64,000 nt of DNA, taken from contig JALIHJ010000012.1 in assembly GCA_022984795.1 (NCBI GenBank), positions 124,001 to 188,000 on the forward strand, written 5' to 3'. The stretch is from Fabrea salina. Its lineage: Eukaryota; Ciliophora; Heterotrichea; Heterotrichida; Fabreidae. The translations under genes and the position numbers were made by a program. Of this stretch, positions 39,284 through 51,261 are shown piece after piece; position 1 is the first letter of the stretch, and each line of letters begins with the position of its first letter. The notes below the pieces were generated by a model. That model worked only from the letters and a program-made list of their open reading frames with translations. It made no database searches and had not been told where the DNA came from.

Positions 39284-42200
39284 ATGGATGTGGATGAATT
39301 TTATAAAAACATGGACACGACATTTGAAATAGATGTCAGAGAGCCACTTGTTAAAAGCTTGTACGAACTCGCTCACTCTGTAAACTTAACATAGGCTCCC
39401 ACAGCAACTAAACAAGTAAACTCTATTTTGAAGTCAATCAAATCTCAAATTCAGCACTTCAGCACCTCAATTGTAAAGTTTACTCAGAACTCAACTCCTT
39501 TTGGAACATCTAAAGTCCAAACCGAAAAGCTTATTTTGAAAGTCCACCAGATCTTTATGGAGGTCTCTGCCGACTATGAACTTTTGACTTCCAACAACTC
39601 TTACGAGGCACATGCTCTCTACCATATTCTAGAAAAGGTTGAAATCTCAAAGCACTCTTCGGGCAACTCTCCAGGCAACTCTTTTCCTTTCAAATTAGGA
39701 ATCACTGAGTCCGACACCCAGATCCAAGGAACCACCATCCTAGTGAACTTAGACCTTATGCTTTTGGCTGTCACTGGAAGGGGGTCTTTCAATCCTTACG
39801 TCAATGCAGTGTTTGCTTCTCTGATGCAAAAAGCAGGCTTGAGCACTAAAGAAATCCCTGACCAGGAGGCTCTGTGTGAGTCAGCTCTGAAACTCTGCCA
39901 AGAAAGCAAAAATCACTCAGTAGGACAAAGTAACTACAAACTTTACTTAGAAACTTTTGTTTGGGGGTCACCAAGCCAAATTGCTGATTCTTTAGTTGAC
40001 CTTACAGCAGACTTGTGGTTTTCAGTTCTGAAAAACGACAAAGACAGTTTAGACTTCGTAGAAAAACTTTTAGTTGGACTTTTAGGGCACAGCGACTCAA
40101 AAGTTAGAGACTTGGCGGTCAAGCACCTCAACGCTTTTTACGACGACACTGATTGGCAACTCATGAAGCCCTTCAAACCCAAAATTTCCACAGTTGGCAA
40201 AGAGTTTGTGATTAGAGAAATTGTTGAACTCACTGAGTTGCAAAACGTAGTGCTTGAATTGCATGCTCCAGGTTTTCACGATAATTCTGAAAACTACGTT
40301 TTGTCTTACCACATACCTGAAATTAGGTCAACTCCAAGTGGAACCCTGGTTAAACTGGACTTTGGAAACTTTCCGAGATGTGGGTTCTACGACTGGAGGT
40401 TCTCAGTTTTCAAAAACGGAACATTGCAGCCTTTAGTGACTAGTTTCAAGAAAAACCGAGGAGCCAACAGCATTGGCACGACTCCTTTACAAGGACGTTT
40501 CATAGTGCACCCTGCGGACACAAAGGACTTGCAAATTCATGAAATTTTCATAGACTTCCAAGACGCTAGTTTTGACGTAAGCACAGGAGAAATCAAAGAA
40601 AGGGGGAACTTCAGAACAGTAAAAAACAGTTTGAAAGAAAGGTACTCCACTGGAATCAACTGTCTCTACTTAATGGGGGCTTTAGAAAGAGACAACGGAA
40701 CAAACCTTGAAAACGAAGATGCCTCTCCGTTAGCTTTGGTGTGCAGGCGGACTGCGTGCACTATGCTAGGAGGAGGTCCTGAGTTCAGTTCTTTGATGAA
40801 AGAGTCCAAAGAGGTCGGAATCAAAATTCTGGTAGACTGTGTGGCCAGGATAAGTTCTAAAAACTACCACAGAAGGTACAAAAACAAACTGTTGTACGTT
40901 AGGAACAACCACGGACTCCCTGTTGTTTGCTACGGAACTGACGGAAGGTCTATTAACTACGAAGACTCTGCAATGCTGAATTACAGGAAACACGAAACTT
41001 GGAACATGTTAGTTCAGGACATTTTGGAGTTTTGTAAGACTTACGGAGTTGACGGAATCCACGTTGACAACGCCCATGCGTGGCCCCAAATCATGGAACT
41101 TGACAGAAGCGAAATGTACAAAAAGGACTCTGACGGAGAACCCCACTACACTACCCAGGAGATTTTTGACGGACTTGTTGTTAAAAGAAACGAGTTCTTT
41201 GCTTACTGGTCAAGTTCGTTACGCGAGAAGTGGCCTAACCCTATTTTTGTGAAGCTTTGCAAAGAGATTTGGAGAGTGTTTCCGGAGTTCTATGTAGTAG
41301 GTGACATTTGGAGCGGAACTGGGGAAGAAAGAGACAAATGCATAGTGCGTTCAGGGCCTATTCCTCGTCTTTACGACTTGCCTGTTAAGTTGTCAGCTAT
41401 TTTCGGGAAAAAACTCCACAAAAACGGAAAGTGGGAAGTTACTGAAAACAAAGATGTAGGCATCCTGAAGAAGTGGTACGAAGAGTCGCGCCAAAACTTG
41501 CCAGAAGGAGCAGTAGTTATTCAAAGCTCAACAGGACACTCCTTGCCTTACCCTGCTTTGCTGTATGGAAGAGGAGCTTGGGCAGCTGTGGACGTAATGT
41601 TTTTCCTGCCAGACATTCCCATGACTTTTATAGGTGAGCAAGAAGGCCATGCTTTCAGAGCCACTATCTCTAGTGTTTACGAAACAGACAACGAAGAAAT
41701 ACCTATTTACCCTTCAAAGTTGTCTGGGAACAACTTGATCGACTTGGAGCAGAGTTACAACTACACCCCTAAGATTCCAAGACTAGAATCAGCTGCTTCT
41801 TTGAGTTTGATTCCAGACATGAAGCAACTCCTTCAGAAAGAAAAAAAGTTCCACAAAGAACTAGGACCTGAGTACGGGTTTGACCTTAAGATGATAGGCC
41901 ACCATTACAGGCATAGGAGAGCAATGAGACTCGAAAAAGAAGTCCTCAGGTACGGAGGCCTAATTCCCCTTGTAATGAAACACGACCACGGGTGGCACAA
42001 ACAAGTCTTGAGTTTTGCCCGAAACTCCTCAGAGGAAATTGCTGTGATTACAATCAACCTAAACGAACACCCTGTAAAAGGTTACTTGGACATAAAGGCT
42101 TTAGAAAAGGCTTTGACAGAGATGAACGAAAACGCTACTGTTTACAGTTTTGGAGAGTGGTTTAACCCTGACTCAGACGATTACTACTTTAAAGAAGAAA

Positions 42201-44524
42201 TCATACACGACCTGCACGACATCAGTTTGCTGCCTTACAGAAGCGAAATAAGGGCTATTTACCCCTCAGATGTTTCTTCAGACCTAGCTTTGCAAAGGTC
42301 TATAGAAAGACTCAAGCAAAAGTTAATGGACGGACATCCTATTGACGGAAACTACTTTGTAATCAAACTCCTTAAGTTGTTGGAGAACGAAAACCTAGCA
42401 CAAACCTTCAAAGAAATCGGAAACGTCTTAGGACAGATTCAAAAGTACTTTTTGGAGGCGTACTCAGTTGCACCTGAAGTGCTTATAAAGAACATCAAAA
42501 CTCTAGACGAAAAAAAGGCTGGAAAACTCATAGGAATTTGTGACAAGTTCTTGATGACCTCTGAGAAAAACTCCCACACTCAAAGCTTTGCAGAGACAAT
42601 AGTTTCTAGAAACAGAATGGGACCTATAGTTTTTTCGTGCCCTGAGTTAGGAAGGTTTTCAACTGCAGGCGGACTAGGTGTGATGGTAGATGAACTTTCA
42701 CAGGGCTTAGTTGAGTTAGGTGAAGAAGTTTGGGTGATCAGTCCTTACTACGAACGAAACAAGCACGGCCACACAAACTACCTGTCAGATGATCCAGCTA
42801 ACGTTAACTGGATTTTCAACATAGAGGTTAGAGTTGGCAGCGAACCTTACACTTTAGGGGTTTTTAGGGGATATGAAAAAGGTGTGCACTTGTTGTTTTT
42901 GCACAACTCTTTTTTGTTTCCTCACGTTTACGCAGACGGAAGAGGCCACTGGGTGATTAAACAACTTGTGGCTTGGGGAAAAGGCTGCCTTGAAATTCTG
43001 TGCCAACTCCAGGTGATTCCTTCTATCTTAGTTACGAACGACTGGTTCACTGCACTTATTCCAGCCTACGCGAAAGTAGGGGCCTTTGGAAACGTCTTTG
43101 AAGGCACTACTTTTTTGCATGTAGTTCACAACTTAGACGCTTCCTATGAAGGTAGACTTTACCCCGACAAAAACGAAAACTGCTACGAAAACATCCACAA
43201 CTTGCCTAGACACATATTTGTAGACCCTTACTGGACAAGGGAAGTAGTTAACCCTTCTAGGTGCGCAATTATGATGAGTGATCAGTGGGCTACAGTGTCT
43301 CCTTCTTATAGAAATGAGCTTTTGTCTTCATCGCCCCTTAAAGAACTTTTGAAGCATAAAGACCAACCCTTTGCCTTTCCCAACGGGATTCCAATGAAGT
43401 CCAGACTCAAAAGATTAGAAGGCTTAGGCACTCACCTTGAAGCCAAGCGTTCTCTGCAGCAAAGGTACTTCCACTACGGAGACCTTGACAACTCAGTTTG
43501 CTTGTTTGGGTTTGTAGGAAGAATAGCTGAGCAGAAAGGAGTCCACCTAATTCTTGACGCTGCCGAACACCTTATTCCTGCTTCGCACTTTAAAGTTCAG
43601 TTTTTGATAGGCGGACCTGCAAACTACAGAGACCCCTACGCTGCAAAATGTGCACACAGACTCAAGCACTTGCGGGAAAAGTACCCCAACAACTTCTTTG
43701 CTGACCCTGACAGCTTTTTTTACGAAGGACCCTTAGTTAACTTAGGGTGTGACTACGGACTCATGCCTAGTATGTTTGAACCAGGAGGGATTGTCCAGCA
43801 CGAGTTCTTTGTAGCCTGCACACCTGTTATAGCTTTTAAAACAGGCGGACTCAGGGATACTGTAACTGAGTTCAACCAGCAAAAGCCAGAAGGGTGTGGA
43901 TTTTTATTTGAAGCTTACAATGTTGGAGACTTTATCTGGGCTATAAACAGGTCTTTGGAAGTGTACTTCCACGGAGAATACAACAAACTCAGAGAAAACT
44001 CTTTTAAAGCCACTATGGATGGAAGCCACGTAAGCAGGGCTTGGAGCAGAGAACTCTACAGACTTAAACAAAAGATCTTCATCGAACCCACTGTGAGATG
44101 GGAAGTCCACAAAAAACTAGAAAACGTGCATTGGACTGCCTCGGACTTTAAAGACGAACTTCCAGAAAACAAAACCAAAACGCCTGGAATGAAAAGGTCC
44201 CCCTCAGGGGCTTTACTTGAACAAGCTGCTAAAATGAGCAAACCAGTTTCTGAGGACACAAAAAAACAAGTGCTGTTTAGGTACCAGACTCCTGGAATGA
44301 AAGTTGGCAGTGTCCAACTTGTAGGCTCTTTTGATAAGTGGCAAATACGTCACTCTATGACTTTTGACCACACTAAAAACATGTGGCACATTACTTTGCA
44401 GCTTCCAAAGGGAAGGTACCACTACAAGTTTGTAATAGATGGCACCCAGTGGGTTTACTCGCACGACCACCACTCTGAGTCTGACTCTTCAGGAAACATG
44501 AATAACGTTTTAGAAGTTAACTAA
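39284..44524 (+). CDS. GH13 amylase - GT5 glucan synthase - CBM48 fusion
   Basis: 1741 aa after removing the intron at 39380-39394; true start MDVDEFYKNMDTTFEID. After an N-terminal helical part comes a GH13 amylase-like region (about 430-900) with GTDGRSINYED and DGIHVDNAHAWP, where the Asp fits the catalytic nucleophile. A GT5 starch/glycogen-synthase domain follows (about 1105-1600): FSTAGGLGVMVDELSQ, LFGFVGRIAEQKGVHL, MPSMFEPGGIVQHEFFVA. The nucleotide-sugar KTGGL loop reads STAGGL. The last 85 residues are a CBM48 glycogen-binding module (VQLVGSFDKWQ, GRYHYKFVIDG). It probably makes storage alpha-glucan while trimming or priming it; direction and donor are not known. Confidence 0.9.
39380..39394 (+). 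other. 15-nt intron
   Basis: gtaaacttaacatag after codon 32; the unspliced frame stops at its terminal TAG. Removal joins YELAHS to APTATKQVNSIL. Confidence 0.85.
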
Positions 44525-45427
44525 TTAAGGCCTAAAGTGAGTTCTGTCATCTGGAGGACGCGAGTTGGGTGGGTGCGAGTAAGGCCTTTCAAAAGCTCTG
44601 GGGTCGTAGTAAGAAGGGTTTCTTTCTCTATAGCTAGCTGGATGGCTGGGAGGAGGGGGATGTGGACTAGTCATTGCACTCCACACTACTCCCACTAAGT
44701 ACAGTCCAAATATTGCTCCGAATATGTATAGTCCAAACTGCAGAATCTCAGTTATGTTTCCACCAGGAGGGGCTTGTTCTTCTTCTCGGATTTTCTGTTC
44801 CCTTTTAAGGTGCTCTTCTCTTTCCCTCATCATTTGTTCAAAGGCGTCTCTGAAGGGGTTGTGGTAGGTTCTTCCCCTTCCTTGCTCAAAGTTACGCTTT
44901 ATGAATTCATCGAAGCGGTTGAAAAAGTCGTCTTCTGGCCCAGGACCTTTTCTTTCTTCAAAAGGGCCTCTGCGGTAATAGTAAGTCCTTCTCCCTGTAA
45001 AGGGGTCGTACTGTTCGTAGTAGTAGTAAGTTTTTTGCTTTTCTTTTTGTTGTTGCTGTCGCATGTACCACTCTTTCCACTGGTTTTGCCGGTCATAGGT
45101 TCCTTGCCACTGGCGAGACCTTTGTTCCCAATTAGGGTCGTACGAGCCTTTTCTTCCTGAAGAACGTCCTGAGTCGTATTGAGACTTGCTAGTTTCGTTG
45201 CTTAGAATTTCCCAAGCTTCTCCAACTTCTTTGAACTTGTTTTCATTTCCACCAGGAGCATCTGGGTGATACTTCTTGGCTAGTGTTAGATAAGCTTTGC
45301 GAATTTCAGGTTTGGAAGCTGAGGAATTAATTCCTAGTATTTTGTAGTAGTCTTTAGAAAAATCGATTGTTGCAAATAGTCTTCTTACATTGAATTTTTG
45401 ACTTTGTAAGCATTTTCTTAGAAACAT
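44525..45427 (-). CDS. Mitochondrial J-domain (DnaJ) protein with membrane helix
   Basis: 300 aa. Presequence-like start ([20 protein letters not shown]). The J domain at about 26-92 has [20 protein letters not shown] and [10 protein letters not shown], with the HPD tripeptide that stimulates Hsp70. A Tyr/Gln/Arg-rich low-complexity part follows, then one transmembrane helix near 230-250 ([17 protein letters not shown]) and a Pro/Arg-rich tail. It probably recruits mitochondrial Hsp70 at a membrane. Its stop abuts the stop of the convergent gene, and its ATG is 8 bp from the divergent start at 45436. Confidence 0.88.
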   Translation of the reverse strand: MFLRKCLQSQKFNVRRLFATIDFSKDYYKILGINSSASKPEIRKAYLTLAKKYHPDAPGGNENKFKEVGEAWEILSNETSKSQYDSGRSSGRKGSYDPNWEQRSRQWQGTYDRQNQWKEWYMRQQQQKEKQKTYYYYEQYDPFTGRRTYYYRRGPFEERKGPGPEDDFFNRFDEFIKRNFEQGRGRTYHNPFRDAFEQMMREREEHLKREQKIREEEQAPPGGNITEILQFGLYIFGAIFGLYLVGVVWSAMTSPHPPPPSHPASYRERNPSYYDPRAFERPYSHPPNSRPPDDRTHFRP

Positions 45428-45435
45428 TTTATATA
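45428..45435. promoter_or_regulatory. 8-bp divergent intergenic region
   Basis: tttatata is all that lies between two opposite start codons (J protein and LRR protein). It is A/T only and TATA-like on both strands. Confidence 0.45.
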
Positions 45436-48063
45436 ATGATAAAGTCCAAGTCTCATAAATTGCCGCTAATCTACCGAAAGAGAAAAACTGCTTTGCAAGT
45501 TACAGATCGTGAACCTCCTAGAACTTCAATGGAATCAGCACGCTTTAGTGCTAAAGTTCCTAAGTTATTTGAGCGGAACGAGTCAAACAAAAGAGGTTCT
45601 ATGGACCACTATACCGGGTCAGTTGGAGTTTCGGCTAAGTTGGGTTTTATGGAAACCTACAAAAGTCGAAGTAGACTTTCAGAAAGAAACCGTCTAGAAA
45701 GGATCGAAGACACGCCTGACCTAGCTTTTCTAGAAGCTGTAGACAGAAACCAACTAAACCCAAAGCCCTTTGGAATTGTCAGGCGAAGCGGTAAAGAGTC
45801 AGAAATCGACATTCGAATGTTCAGTATGGGGGACAACTATGCTAAAGCTTTTTCAGAGGGACTCAAGCACCACAACTCGCTCCAGAACCTAAACATAAAG
45901 TCAAACCGCTTAACTGACATCGGGGCTCAAAAAATACTTTCAAACTTAAATCCCAGTCAAATTCGATTCATAAACATTGCAGAAAACAAACTAGGCCAGA
46001 AGTCAGTGAACAAACTTGTGCAAATCATAGCAATGAAAGAAAGTTCTTTGCGGCACTTAGACCTAGAGCATACAAACCTTGGAGGTTTGGCTTGCATTGA
46101 TTTGTGCAAAAACATCACAGAAAACAATAGCATAGTTTTCCTCAACTTGTCTAGAAACAAAATAGGCAACTTTGCAGGGGAAGCTTTGGGCGAGATGATC
46201 AAGTATAACCGAAGCTTAGTGAAATTAGACTTGCACTATAATAATATTTGCGGACGCGCAGCTTTATGCTTTTACGAAGGCTTGGCGCAAAACGACAAGC
46301 TAGAAGAACTTGACTTGTCTTGGAATGCCCAGGGCAGAAGTTTTTCTGAAGAAATTCCTAAAGCCCTGTCAGAGGCATTGAGACTCAACAGTGTTTTAAA
46401 ACACTTGGATCTTTCTTACAACTTTTTCACTTTAAAAGAGTGCGAGTTAATATCGGTAGGTCTTGATGAAAACCATGACTTGCTGGGCCTTCATATGATT
46501 GGAAACAAATGTGAAGTGGATGCAAGGGGTTTTGTTAAGCCTTGTGTTAACTCTGAGAATGTAGAAAAGGGACACCTTTATAAAAGAATCCTCAAACCTC
46601 ACAAAGGCACTAAAAAGTCCAGTCAGCTAATTAACTGTTGGGTTTGTGAAGATTGGGTTGAAGTAGTGTTTAAGTGGGTTCCAGGAGAGTCAGGTCCTGA
46701 GGGCTCAGAACCTTTGTGTTTGCACCTAGAGTGTGACTCCTATCAACCTGACTTAATGCAAAAGCAACCTAGTGGAGTTTTTGAACTTAAAAGAATGGTT
46801 CCTCCTGGAGACTTAAAGTTTTTCTTTACCTGCAATACAGAGCCAATTAAATCAAACACTTACAAGTCAAAACCCCTTAAAATCCCCCTAAAAAAGCAAC
46901 TGGATTTTTGGGGGAAGTCGGAAGTCTTAAGTATTTTAAGTGTGAATTCTTTGAAAGTTCCAGAAAGTCAAGTTAGTTACGAAACAAAGCCAAGAATTCC
47001 TGGGTTGAGATATGAAATTGCAGAAGAGGAGCTTGAAAGAATTGAGTGGAGTATTGGCATTTCTCTGTTCAAAGACTACAAATTCGACAACGACAAACTA
47101 ACTCAAGAGTGCTTTGAATTTGACTGGAGTTACTCAAAACTAACTAATCTCGTAAAGGACCCAGAAGACCAAGAAGCGGTTAAACAGTTGCTTTCTGAGT
47201 ATTACTACTTCATCAAAGCTTCTTTTAAAAACCTGTCCTCAATGTCAGGCTTTGAAATTCCTTCTATTGGAAAAAACGTGCTTTCTGAGTTCTTAAACGC
47301 GTGCAACGTGCTCGACCAGAGCTACTCTCAAAGTGACTTAGGAGTGAACTGGAACTCAACTATTTTACAGAAAGAAAAAGGACAAAAGTACAACCCTGGA
47401 GGAACTTTAGTTAGGTACGAGTTTTTAGAAATCCTGACTAGAATAGCCAATGACCGGTACGTGAGAAAAGGACTGTCTGAAAAAATCGCAGAAGCAGTTG
47501 AAAAGCTGTTTGAAGAACACTTGATTAACTTCATGAAAAAACTCGACCAAAACATTTGGCGTATGGGCACTTATGTTTGTGAAGAAGTAGACGTGGTTTT
47601 AAAGGCCAATAAACTTATTCTGGACAACGTTTTTAAAAACTACAGCGGTAAAAAAGCGCTTCCTGGGCAAAAGCACTTTGTAAGTTTGGAAGAATTTAGG
47701 GAACTCTGCAATGACATAGGTTTAGTCAAAGAAAACTTTGGTCAGCGAGAAATAGACCAGTGTTACTTCCAAGCTATGATGACTCAAAAAGACGAACTTT
47801 ACCAGAAAAGACACATTGAAATGAACTTTGTGGAGTTTTTAGAAGCTCTTTCTCGGGCCATTGACACTTCTAACCCTCAAAAGTTCGCAGGAATGGACCT
47901 AGGACAGTTGAGTTCTGTGCTGCCTGTAGAAGAAGACTCCCTTACAAAGAAACTTGAAAACAGCATGCCTCGTTTGCTCAAAGTTTGTTCTGAAGAGGTC
48001 CAAGACAACTTTAGCTTTCCTACTTCACAAACTTATAAAAAGCTCCTTTATAAAACTAAGTAA
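45436..48063 (+). CDS. Leucine-rich-repeat protein, probably ciliary
   Basis: 875 aa. Basic disordered N-terminus, then about nine RI-type leucine-rich repeats (residues 125-350; [58 protein letters not shown]). A beta-rich block starts at [15 protein letters not shown]. The C-terminal 300 residues are helical with an EF-hand-like segment near 740-810 ([18 protein letters not shown]). LRR plus this NCWxCExW block is, as far as I recall, shared with axonemal LRR proteins of other protists. It heads a five-gene plus-strand run. Confidence 0.8.
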   Translation: MIKSKSHKLPLIYRKRKTALQVTDREPPRTSMESARFSAKVPKLFERNESNKRGSMDHYTGSVGVSAKLGFMETYKSRSRLSERNRLERIEDTPDLAFLEAVDRNQLNPKPFGIVRRSGKESEIDIRMFSMGDNYAKAFSEGLKHHNSLQNLNIKSNRLTDIGAQKILSNLNPSQIRFINIAENKLGQKSVNKLVQIIAMKESSLRHLDLEHTNLGGLACIDLCKNITENNSIVFLNLSRNKIGNFAGEALGEMIKYNRSLVKLDLHYNNICGRAALCFYEGLAQNDKLEELDLSWNAQGRSFSEEIPKALSEALRLNSVLKHLDLSYNFFTLKECELISVGLDENHDLLGLHMIGNKCEVDARGFVKPCVNSENVEKGHLYKRILKPHKGTKKSSQLINCWVCEDWVEVVFKWVPGESGPEGSEPLCLHLECDSYQPDLMQKQPSGVFELKRMVPPGDLKFFFTCNTEPIKSNTYKSKPLKIPLKKQLDFWGKSEVLSILSVNSLKVPESQVSYETKPRIPGLRYEIAEEELERIEWSIGISLFKDYKFDNDKLTQECFEFDWSYSKLTNLVKDPEDQEAVKQLLSEYYYFIKASFKNLSSMSGFEIPSIGKNVLSEFLNACNVLDQSYSQSDLGVNWNSTILQKEKGQKYNPGGTLVRYEFLEILTRIANDRYVRKGLSEKIAEAVEKLFEEHLINFMKKLDQNIWRMGTYVCEEVDVVLKANKLILDNVFKNYSGKKALPGQKHFVSLEEFRELCNDIGLVKENFGQREIDQCYFQAMMTQKDELYQKRHIEMNFVEFLEALSRAIDTSNPQKFAGMDLGQLSSVLPVEEDSLTKKLENSMPRLLKVCSEEVQDNFSFPTSQTYKKLLYKTK

Positions 48064-48066
48064 TAA

Positions 48067-50286
48067 ATGACTGAAGAAGACAGTTGGCGGTTCTCAAGCA
48101 ACATGCGGTTTGAAGAGTTGACCCCTGAAACTACTTCAAGACTTGGCTCCTACAGCAAGTTTTCTTACATCGACGAAGAACCTAGCATAAGACCTGCTTT
48201 TCAAGTTCAGGCGCGGAAATTAAGCGAATGCATTATGATGCACCTGCAAAAAGCCAACAATGCTCTTAACAGAGCTTCCGAGTTCAAAGTGTGTCTTAGT
48301 GAAGACAGAAAAGAGTTCCTTCAACTGGCGCAAAAAGTAGCTGACGAAGAATTCAATGACAAAAACTTTTTAGTAGAAAGACACAAAGAAAAGCTTTATA
48401 CAGTTTTAAATGACTTAAGAGGCCAAGAAAGACAAATCAGTTCTGAAATGGATTCTTCTTATGGCGTAAGTGAGGCTTTTGTGGTGTCTGCTAAAGAAAA
48501 ACTAAATAGCACTCTAGAAGTTTTGCACGACGAACAAGAGAACCTTCCAGGTATTAGCTTTGAAATAGAAGTTATTTCTAAAAAGAACCTTCAGGACTTA
48601 AAACACCAGTTGTACAGTGCCAAAAAAGAACTTGAAAACATAAGGCACAACATGACTCCTGACACTGCACGCATAGGTCCTAAAAGGACGATTAAAGAAC
48701 TCGAAAGCACGATAAGTAAACTTGAGAGTCAGAACCACTTGCTGAGTTCAGAGAAACAAAAGTTCGAAGAAGAGAACCAAAAACTAAACGCCCTTACAAG
48801 GAGAGAAGCCCAGTTAGACAAAATGCTTTCGAAGAAAATCCAAGACTTAATGAATGCTTTGCACGACTACAACAACAGAAGAGTAGACTCAGACTCCTGG
48901 TACTACTTTAAGTCTAGTGTGTTCCGAGAAGACTACAACCTAGACAACATCAACGCAAGCAGGTCATTTGAAAACTTAAACCTTTTGAAGCACTTAATCA
49001 TGAACACTCTTAAACTGCAAGAAGACAAACTTAAGTTCAGAGACACGCTTAGCGACAAGTTGCTTTCTTCAGTTAAACGAAACACTTCAGACGAAAGACT
49101 TAAAGAAGAAATCCGGAAAGAAGAAAGGAACCTAGTTGCAGAGGAACTTGTCAGCCTAAAAGAAGAAGCAGAAACTAAAAACTCAGAACTAAAAGAAACC
49201 CAAGAACAACTTTACAAACTCGCAAAAGAAAACAAAGAAGCCAAAAAACGCCTTGAAAAGTACTCCAAAGTCAAAACTGAACTTGAAAACCAAGTCCAAA
49301 GACTGCAAAGTAAACTAAACAACTCCCAAGAAGTTGAAACCCTAAAAAAACAACTCCAAGAAAAAGAAAACAAACTCAAAATGCTAAGTGAAGCTCCTGC
49401 AGACTTCAACCCTAAGTTCGAAAGAGAACTTGAAAACGTAAGAAAAATCTACAACGATAAATACGAAGAACTCTTTAAAATAACCACTTCACAAATCACT
49501 GAACTAGAACAAAAACTCCAAAACTCAGAAAAGTCCAAGTCTTCTTTAAAAGAGTCCCTTGCTAGCGAAATCCGCAAAGAAGAACAAACTTCACGCCAGA
49601 AGGAGTTTAAACGCCTAAAACAACTTCACCAAAGAGAAGTTTCTTTGCTGCAAAAAGAATTTGAAGAATTCGTAATTAAAGCCCACTCAGAAATCAGACG
49701 TTTAGCCAGACTGGTAGAACAAGGACTAGCTAGTTCTGAACAAGGAGTTTTAAGAGGAGTAATGTCAGACTTGCAGTCACTTGCCACTAGAATGCGCACT
49801 AAAGCCCAAAAAGTCAAAGAAGAAAAACAAGAAAAACAAGAAGAAAACACCCTAGAAGAAGAACAAGTCCAGTGCAACTTAGCAAAAGTTCCTTTGCTAG
49901 ACGAACGGGTATGCAAAAGGTGTGGCAAGAACGACCAGTCTTTTAAAGAGTGTTTCTTCCATCCCTACTTAGTCACTTCGGGATGTGCTGAGTTTCTGTA
50001 TGGAAATGAGTGGCATCACTGCAGAGAAGCCGAACATACCAGTAAAGATCCTCCTTGTTACTCGCACATGAGTCATTACTACGGCAAAGAAACTTCTTTT
50101 ATAAAAGTCCATGAGGACCTGCCTGCAATGACCTTTGCTCCTAAAGAAATGACTTACGAAGATATCCACGAAGAATCCCCTCTTAAAAGAGATGATGACT
50201 TAGGAGAAGCTTTGTTTTTTTCGCAGAAGAAAAAAGAATACAGTGCCACTGCAGAGCTTGAAGATTACCTTTCTAAATTCAGTTAA
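48067..50286 (+). CDS. Long coiled-coil protein with C-terminal Cys/His module
   Basis: 739 aa. Coiled coil from about residue 90 to 600. At 615-675 a Cys/His-rich module reads VCKRCGKNDQSFKECFFHP, then GNEWHHCREAEHTSKDPPCY and SHMSHYYG, enough ligands for one or two zinc ions. A short acidic tail follows. No family name is certain; a centrosomal, basal-body or cortical scaffold is likely. Only TAA separates the previous stop codon from this ATG. Confidence 0.7.
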   Translation: MTEEDSWRFSSNMRFEELTPETTSRLGSYSKFSYIDEEPSIRPAFQVQARKLSECIMMHLQKANNALNRASEFKVCLSEDRKEFLQLAQKVADEEFNDKNFLVERHKEKLYTVLNDLRGQERQISSEMDSSYGVSEAFVVSAKEKLNSTLEVLHDEQENLPGISFEIEVISKKNLQDLKHQLYSAKKELENIRHNMTPDTARIGPKRTIKELESTISKLESQNHLLSSEKQKFEEENQKLNALTRREAQLDKMLSKKIQDLMNALHDYNNRRVDSDSWYYFKSSVFREDYNLDNINASRSFENLNLLKHLIMNTLKLQEDKLKFRDTLSDKLLSSVKRNTSDERLKEEIRKEERNLVAEELVSLKEEAETKNSELKETQEQLYKLAKENKEAKKRLEKYSKVKTELENQVQRLQSKLNNSQEVETLKKQLQEKENKLKMLSEAPADFNPKFERELENVRKIYNDKYEELFKITTSQITELEQKLQNSEKSKSSLKESLASEIRKEEQTSRQKEFKRLKQLHQREVSLLQKEFEEFVIKAHSEIRRLARLVEQGLASSEQGVLRGVMSDLQSLATRMRTKAQKVKEEKQEKQEENTLEEEQVQCNLAKVPLLDERVCKRCGKNDQSFKECFFHPYLVTSGCAEFLYGNEWHHCREAEHTSKDPPCYSHMSHYYGKETSFIKVHEDLPAMTFAPKEMTYEDIHEESPLKRDDDLGEALFFSQKKKEYSATAELEDYLSKFS

Positions 50287-50289
50287 TAT

Positions 50290-51240
50290 ATGGGAAATTT
50301 CTGTAATAAAAGTTACTTTGAAGGCCCTAAAAAAGAAACAAAGTTCAACGAAGAAAAAATCACAGAGCTGCTGGAGGAAGTCAATAACGACCCAGAAATA
50401 AACAAACTAGAACAGGAAGTTCCTTGTTTTGAGTTTGTACACAACTACTACTTTGAAGGCACAAATAACTTTTTTAGAAAAATTGACTACGACTACGAAG
50501 GTCCTGAGTCAGTTAAGCGTGTAGGGGTTTCTCAACTTACTGGAAACGACTCACATGGAATCTGGGTTTACACAGGGGAGTGCTTAGTTGGATCTAAGTT
50601 GCCTGACGGAAGAGGCATACTAGTTCACCTTGGGGAGAAAACACGGTTCATTGGGTACTTCCACGAAGGAAAAAAGAACGGTTTCGGAAGACTTGTATCT
50701 AGAGAAAAGCTACTAGAAGGAGACTGGTTCCAAGGAGTGCTTAATGGCCAAGGCAAAGAAGTCACTAAGTCCAAATGCAGCTACACAGGAGGATTCAGAA
50801 ACGGAGCTTACGAAGGACTTGGGAAAGCTTGGTACAGAGACGGTTCTAGTTACACAGGGGAGTTCAAACACGGCGAAAGAGAAGGGTACGGAGAGTACAT
50901 TTGGCAAGACAACAGTAAGTACCAAGGAGACTGGAAAGAAGGCAAGTTAAATGGACAAGGCACTTATACTGACAAAAATGGCAACTACTATGAAGGTGAG
51001 TGGAGGGACAACAAAATGGACGGGTTCGGGGAGTTCACTTGGAGCGACGGCAAAAAGTACAAAGGAAACTATTTTGAAGACCAAAAGCACGGGTATGGAG
51101 AATTTTACTGGCCAAATGGAAAAGTATGGAGGGGCAACTGGGCCTACGGGAAAAGACACGGGCAAGGGGAGTCAAGGGTAGGTGGAGTGCCTAGAGTTGG
51201 GATTTGGCAAGACGATGTTTTTCAAAAGTGGATTAGTTAA
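50290..51240 (+). CDS. MORN-repeat protein, probably lipid-anchored
   Basis: 316 aa. Eight or so MORN repeats from about residue 95 to 300 (YTGGFRNGAYEGLGKAWYRD, YTGEFKHGEREGYGEYIW, YEGEWRDNKMDGFGEFTW). MORN proteins scaffold membranes and cytoskeleton. The start MGNFCNKS has Gly2 for myristoylation and Cys5 for palmitoylation, as in membrane-bound ciliate MORN proteins, although position 6 is Asn rather than Ser. Three bases separate it from the upstream stop. Confidence 0.88.
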   Translation: MGNFCNKSYFEGPKKETKFNEEKITELLEEVNNDPEINKLEQEVPCFEFVHNYYFEGTNNFFRKIDYDYEGPESVKRVGVSQLTGNDSHGIWVYTGECLVGSKLPDGRGILVHLGEKTRFIGYFHEGKKNGFGRLVSREKLLEGDWFQGVLNGQGKEVTKSKCSYTGGFRNGAYEGLGKAWYRDGSSYTGEFKHGEREGYGEYIWQDNSKYQGDWKEGKLNGQGTYTDKNGNYYEGEWRDNKMDGFGEFTWSDGKKYKGNYFEDQKHGYGEFYWPNGKVWRGNWAYGKRHGQGESRVGGVPRVGIWQDDVFQKWIS

Positions 51241-51261
51241 GTCATTTTCATAATTTAAACA

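Noticed and set aside
39167-39394. Separate 75-residue gene upstream of the glucan synthase
   Set aside because: Its end is the stop in a 15-nt intron; it is the first exon of the glucan synthase.
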